From Planctomycetaceae bacterium (GTDB lineage: Bacteria; Planctomycetota; Planctomycetia; Pirellulales; Pirellulaceae), in assembly GCA_003501565.1 (NCBI GenBank), contig DNPC01000325.1, positions 1-8,298 on the forward strand: a stretch of DNA of 8,298 nucleotides, read 5' to 3'. Every line of letters starts with the position of its first letter. Positions within the stretch are counted from its first letter, which is position 1. The notes under the pieces are model-generated. The model saw nothing but the letters and a program-made list of their open reading frames with translations. It searched no databases and was not told where the DNA came from. The translations under genes were made by a program, and so were the position numbers. Positions 6,791 through 8,298 of the stretch are shown in pieces.

Positions 6791-7978
6791 TCAGAGTTCG
6801 CCCTTGAAGGCACGTTGAACGAGGGAGTTGAAGAGTCCATCCATTTCGGACACCGACCGTGAAATTCGATTTCCGAGTTTTACAGCGTTTCGATACCGCT
6901 GTGTGAAATGCTCCTGTGCTTCAAGCGGGGGAATGATGGCCGGAAATTTTGCAAGCTCCGTGATCTGTAGATGTGGCATAGCCACCCCCTTGTCCATGGC
7001 GTTGATCTTCCGACGTACTTCGTGGCACGAGAGATAGCCGTACAGGAACTCTGACGTGACTCTACTTCGATTTGGCTGCACGACTGCAACCGACTGATTA
7101 ATACAAATTGGTGAGCTGGATTCCAATATTGCACAGCGGCCTCGGATAGCACCATCCTTGATGATCAAGATGTCGCCGCGATTAGGCTTTGACTTCGCAG
7201 TGAGGGAGTCAAACTGGTCTCGTCGGGCGAAGTGTACATTGTCGAAATCAATGAATCCGTCACGTATGTTTTTACCAGTGATGATCGGAATGCCAGCTTC
7301 GATGTGGTCCATTGGGCACGTGAACCCGTACGTAATTCGATCTGTTAGATCTCCGAAAGGAACTGCATTGAACGTGGGGTGCTCAAGTAGCGGATTACCG
7401 AACAAATCAAAGAATATGGTCTTGATTAACTCATCGACCACAACTGCCTGCTGGCGTTTACGGCGGATGGCGTCGGCCTTGTCGAGGATGTCGGCGATCC
7501 GCTTCTGCTCCGACAGCGGCGGCAGCGGGATCTCAACACGCTTGACCACATCCATTGACAGGTTGTGTGCTGTCGTGCCTCGAACCGTCGACAGCAGCTG
7601 TGGCGAATACCACTTTAGGAAACGGGCCAGATACGCAGGGTAGAGCTGATCGGAGCATCGAAATGCCTTCATGTCTTGATTCAAGGTGACCGGCACTCGA
7701 TTTATCGCCACTGGCAACGTGTGAGCGAGCACGCCAGAACGAATGCACACAAGAACGGCATCTGGTTCGACAAGTGAGGTCGAACTAGCAGCGATCGCAT
7801 CTCTCGTGATGTGATCTACAGCATCATCGATGAACCATGACTTCATGTCTTTGGGGGTCACCCACGGAATATCGCCGGTGTAATACTCGGGAATCCGCTT
7901 GCTTGGTGTTCCACCGCCCGAGATCTTCACGACGGAATCGAGCGGTGCCGAACGCACTTTTTTGCCGTTGTGGTTCAT
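6791..7978 (-). CDS. hsdS: Type I restriction-modification specificity subunit HsdS
   Basis: This 395-residue protein has the full two-repeat architecture of HsdS, the subunit that recognises the bipartite DNA target and anchors HsdM. Target-recognition domain 1 covers roughly residues 5-150 and contains GGGTPSKRIPEYY and DIPWVTPKDM. The central conserved helix (about 150-200) contains IPLPPLSEQKRIADILDKAD. Target-recognition domain 2 (about 205-345) contains GIPIITGKNIRDG and RGDILIIKDG. The C-terminal conserved helix (about 345-395) contains IPPLEAQEHF and ends LVQRAFKGEL, a very common HsdS ending. Length is normal for an intact two-domain subunit, with no truncation. The ATG at 7978 overlaps the hsdM stop by 4 bases and is preceded by a GGAGG about 10 bases upstream, so translation is probably coupled. 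The target sequence cannot be read from the protein by eye. Confidence 0.97.
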   Translation of the reverse strand: MNHNGKKVRSAPLDSVVKISGGGTPSKRIPEYYTGDIPWVTPKDMKSWFIDDAVDHITRDAIAASSTSLVEPDAVLVCIRSGVLAHTLPVAINRVPVTLNQDMKAFRCSDQLYPAYLARFLKWYSPQLLSTVRGTTAHNLSMDVVKRVEIPLPPLSEQKRIADILDKADAIRRKRQQAVVVDELIKTIFFDLFGNPLLEHPTFNAVPFGDLTDRITYGFTCPMDHIEAGIPIITGKNIRDGFIDFDNVHFARRDQFDSLTAKSKPNRGDILIIKDGAIRGRCAILESSSPICINQSVAVVQPNRSRVTSEFLYGYLSCHEVRRKINAMDKGVAMPHLQITELAKFPAIIPPLEAQEHFTQRYRNAVKLGNRISRSVSEMDGLFNSLVQRAFKGEL

Positions 7979-8298
7979 CCGAGCATCGCCTCCAACTCTT
8001 TCAGATCGTTGGCGATTTCCTTTTCTAGTTCCTTCAGTCGCCTGAGAATCACCTTCGGTGGGTCGTAGTGAACTTCCTCGTGGACGATCTCCTTGTAGCG
8101 GTTGATGCTGAGGTCATAGCCGTTCTCTGCAATCTCCTCCTTCGGCACGACAAATGCCTTAGCCGTTCGGTCAGCGAACTGCTTCTTCTTTTTGCCGCTC
8201 AGGTATGTGGCCCACTGGTCTCGAACGTCCGGCAGGTCGTTCTCATCCACCGGATCTCGTTTGTCGTCCAGGCTGAAGCCATCTGCTTCGACATCGTA
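7975..8298 (-). CDS. hsdM: Type I restriction-modification DNA methyltransferase subunit HsdM, C-terminal end (partial)
   Basis: Only the last 107 residues are in the window; the gene enters from the right edge, reading in frame from base 8298. HsdM is the S-adenosylmethionine-dependent N6-adenine methyltransferase of type I R-M enzymes and works as an M2S complex with HsdS. The visible part starts with YDVEADGFSLDDKRDP, followed by a second short block, YDLSINRYKE. Both are characteristic of the region after the catalytic domain of N-6 DNA methylases. The catalytic NPPF-type motif lies outside the window. The last ~35 residues (ILRRLKELEKEIANDLKELE) form a charged amphipathic helix, as expected for the HsdM tail that packs against HsdS. 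A GTG at 8250 could be mistaken for a start, but the family-conserved residues upstream show it is internal. The stop overlaps the hsdS start in an ATGA junction. Identification is firm. Confidence 0.95.
   Translation of the reverse strand, partial: YDVEADGFSLDDKRDPVDENDLPDVRDQWATYLSGKKKKQFADRTAKAFVVPKEEIAENGYDLSINRYKEIVHEEVHYDPPKVILRRLKELEKEIANDLKELEAMLG

Noticed and set aside
7158..7643. 161-residue open frame on the plus strand
   Set aside because: It is antisense to hsdS, whose protein is unambiguous; the composition is that of a shadow frame.
1..8298. CRISPR array, tRNA, IS ends, integrase, attachment site or toxin-antitoxin pair
   Set aside because: Reading both strands, I saw no regularly spaced repeats, cloverleaf, transposase-like protein or small paired genes. 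The window is almost fully occupied by coding sequence.

Overview
The window is a densely packed gene string read entirely from the minus strand. It starts inside a type I restriction-modification locus and continues into a run of nuclease and ATPase genes typical of anti-phage defence islands. In transcription order (right to left) it holds the end of hsdM (N6-adenine methyltransferase), hsdS (specificity subunit), a GHKL/MutL-MORC-like ATPase fused to a C-terminal PD-(D/E)XK nuclease-like domain, a 583-residue unrecognised protein with a possible nuclease-like C-terminus, a GIY-YIG nuclease with a DUF4357-like tail, an McrA-type HNH nuclease, a 210-residue unrecognised protein, and the first 131 residues of an SMC/ABC-like AAA ATPase that runs off the left edge.

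No gap between neighbouring genes exceeds about 30 bases, and several junctions overlap: hsdM/hsdS by 4 bases, GIY-YIG/HNH by 8, HNH/210-residue gene by 8, and 210-residue gene/ATPase by 23. No promoter, terminator, tRNA, IS element, integrase, repeat array or attachment site is visible. The simplest reading is one polycistronic transcript whose promoter lies to the right of the window. The three short gaps (11, 30 and 19 bases) separate blocks: hsdMS; GHKL-nuclease; the 583-residue protein; and a tightly coupled block of GIY-YIG, HNH, 210-residue protein and ATPase.

hsdR, the motor and endonuclease subunit of type I systems, is not in the window. Whether it lies further left, further right or is missing cannot be seen. 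The methylase-plus-specificity pair could mark self DNA, while the GHKL-nuclease, GIY-YIG, HNH and AAA genes could sense or cut foreign DNA. That functional link is inference from gene order and coupling.

The organism is a bacterium of moderate GC content (roughly half, by eye). Gene content alone does not fix a taxon. A planctomycete or another environmental Gram-negative would fit, but this is a weak impression.
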